NCBI GenBank assembly: GCA_934773085.1
Contig: CAKVMU010000004.1
Location: 1-23,140, forward strand
DNA length: 23,140 bases
Reading direction: 5' to 3'
From: an uncultured Candidatus Melainabacteria bacterium
Lineage (GTDB): Bacteria > Cyanobacteriota > Vampirovibrionia > Gastranaerophilales > Gastranaerophilaceae
Position numbers and translations under genes: made by a program. Of this stretch, positions 22,063 to 23,140 are shown piece after piece. Every line of letters begins with the position of its first letter. The first letter of the stretch is position 1. The notes under the pieces were generated by a model. It saw only the letters and a program-made list of their open reading frames with translations. It made no database searches and was not told the DNA's origin.

Positions 22063-23116
22063 TAAAAAAAGAGTTGCAGTTGCGCTATCCGGAGGGGTCG
22101 ACAGTGCCGTAACAGCGGCATTACTTCTTGAACAAGGCTATGATGTCGTTGGAATCACCGGTAAAATGACTTGCGACAAGGATTCTGATATAGTTGTTGC
22201 AAATGCAAAAAAAGTTGCAGATAAGCTCGGAATTGAGCATTATGCTTACGATGCGACAGAAGAATTCCACAAAAGAGTTATTGAGTATTTTGAAAACTCG
22301 TACAGAGCAGGAGAAACACCTAATCCTTGCATGATGTGCAATAAATACATCAAGTGGGGTTCTCTTTTTGACTATTGCACAAAAGAGCTTGGCGCAGATT
22401 TTATTGCAACCGGACATTACGCAAATATAAAATATTCGGATGGATATTATAAGCTTTATCCTGCCGCTGATGCGGGAAAAGACCAATTGTATTTCTTGTT
22501 TTTACTTAATCAAGAAAAGCTGGCAAAAACGTTATTTCCACTTTCAGAATTTAAGAAAGATGAAGTAAGAAAACTTGCCGAAAAATATGATTTACCTCCA
22601 AAATCGGCGAAAGAAAGCCAAGATATATGTTTTATAAAGCCTCCAATGACAACAAAAAAATATCTCAATGAAATCATGACGTCTCACAAAGGAGATTTTA
22701 TTGATATGTCTACAGGGAAAATTCTCGGACATCATGACGGTTATTGGCAATATACAATCGGTCAAAGAAAAGGGATTGGAATTGCAGCCCCAGAGCCTCT
22801 TTACGTAACCGGAATAATTCCAGACAAAAACATAGTTTTGGTTGGATACAAAGATAAACTTTTTTCAAAAGAGCTGTCAATAACTCAAATGCATTGGAGT
22901 TATCCGCAATCAGATAGTGAATTTGATGCGAATGTAAAGATTCGATACAATATGAATGCCGTAAAAGCACATATTACAAAGTCCGAAAATGGTGCAATGA
23001 TAGACTTTTATGAACCTGTTTCCGCAATTACATCCGGACAAGCTTGCGTTTTATATGATTTGTCTGACGGGCATTTGCTCGGAGGTGGGGTAATAACGAG
23101 AGAGCAGGACAAATAA
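22055..23116 (+). CDS. mnmA: tRNA-uridine 2-sulfurtransferase MnmA
   Basis: MnmA thiolates U34 of tRNA-Glu, -Gln and -Lys using ATP and sulfur relayed from a cysteine desulfurase. The 353-aa protein shows the PP-loop SGGVDS (12-17), catalytic C92 in TPNPCMMCN, ATGHYA, the second catalytic C192 in SQDICFI, and the late motifs YTIGQRKGIG and ATP-site-adjacent LYVTGI. It is complete within the window. The start ATG lies 8 bp inside the end of the preceding gene, so translation is likely coupled. A TATAAT at 23133-23138 may begin the next unit beyond the edge. Confidence 0.97.
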   Translation: MTSKKRVAVALSGGVDSAVTAALLLEQGYDVVGITGKMTCDKDSDIVVANAKKVADKLGIEHYAYDATEEFHKRVIEYFENSYRAGETPNPCMMCNKYIKWGSLFDYCTKELGADFIATGHYANIKYSDGYYKLYPAADAGKDQLYFLFLLNQEKLAKTLFPLSEFKKDEVRKLAEKYDLPPKSAKESQDICFIKPPMTTKKYLNEIMTSHKGDFIDMSTGKILGHHDGYWQYTIGQRKGIGIAAPEPLYVTGIIPDKNIVLVGYKDKLFSKELSITQMHWSYPQSDSEFDANVKIRYNMNAVKAHITKSENGAMIDFYEPVSAITSGQACVLYDLSDGHLLGGGVITREQDK

Positions 23117-23140
23117 ATGCTTTACAAGAAAGTATAATGA

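Noticed and set aside
22121..22486. A 121-codon open frame on the - strand inside mnmA
   Set aside because: Fully antisense to the PP-loop region of MnmA, Cys/Ile/Phe-rich, with no start signals.
23117..23137. Start of another gene after mnmA
   Set aside because: The ATG at 23117 meets a stop after six codons; only a possible TATAAT remains at the edge.

Overview
The window is AT-rich, gene-dense bacterial DNA with mostly housekeeping genes and several lineage-specific genes of unknown function. An AMIN-domain amidase, a KdsC-like phosphatase with a NeuB-type synthase, and a FliO-like protein suggest a flagellated bacterium with a Gram-negative-type envelope. The gene mix, low GC and unknown tandem proteins would fit a gut Vampirovibrionia/Melainabacteria (Gastranaerophilales) genome. 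That placement is inference; no rRNA or other taxonomic marker was compared. I see no rRNA, tRNA, insertion sequence, phage gene or CRISPR array.

Layout. 1-1362 (-): obgE, then the start of a tadA-like gene running off the left edge. 1521-2584 (+): tsaD with a near-consensus promoter. 2581-4733 (-): fliO, a NeuB-like synthase and a KdsC-like phosphatase, tightly coupled. 4755-4770: a near-palindromic block holding back-to-back extended -10 elements for fliO and the next operon. 4798-7403 (+): histidine kinase, Nudix hydrolase, AroH-type chorismate mutase and a receiver-only response regulator, with two ATGA overlaps. 7393-10139 (-): exported AMIN/Amidase_3 amidase and glutamate racemase. 10280-10408 (-): an unannotated 42-aa ORF with a strong Shine-Dalgarno and its own terminator. 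10606-14455 (+): two large tandem paralogs of unknown function. 14492-15181 (+): unknown protein with an apparently leaderless promoter. 15178-15945 (-): exported alpha/beta-hydrolase-like protein without the usual Ser and His. 16058-16966 (+): helical, MgtE_N/FliG-like repeat protein. 16956-17621 (-): HEAT-like protein. 17802-17966 (+): 54-aa ORF. 18102-19112 (+): prs. 19280-19498 (-): small XRE regulator. 19574-19765: hairpin-rich gene-free DNA, possibly an ncRNA. 19785-21008 (-): matrixin-like protein with a degraded zinc site plus TPRs. 21181-23116 (+): a 40-aa protein, a 248-aa protein carrying a paralogous N-terminus, and mnmA.

How the genes fit together. FliO with NeuB and its partner phosphatase points to flagellar export beside nonulosonic-acid synthesis, a combination known from flagellin glycosylation. 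The kinase and receiver flanking Nudix and AroH look like one signalling/metabolic operon. MurI and the amidase act on peptidoglycan. TsaD, MnmA and TadA are tRNA modifiers. The least explained parts are the two tandem paralogs, the promoter-like box they share with the MgtE_N/FliG-like gene, two exported proteins with missing catalytic residues, three small ORFs and the 19.6-19.8 kb hairpin region.
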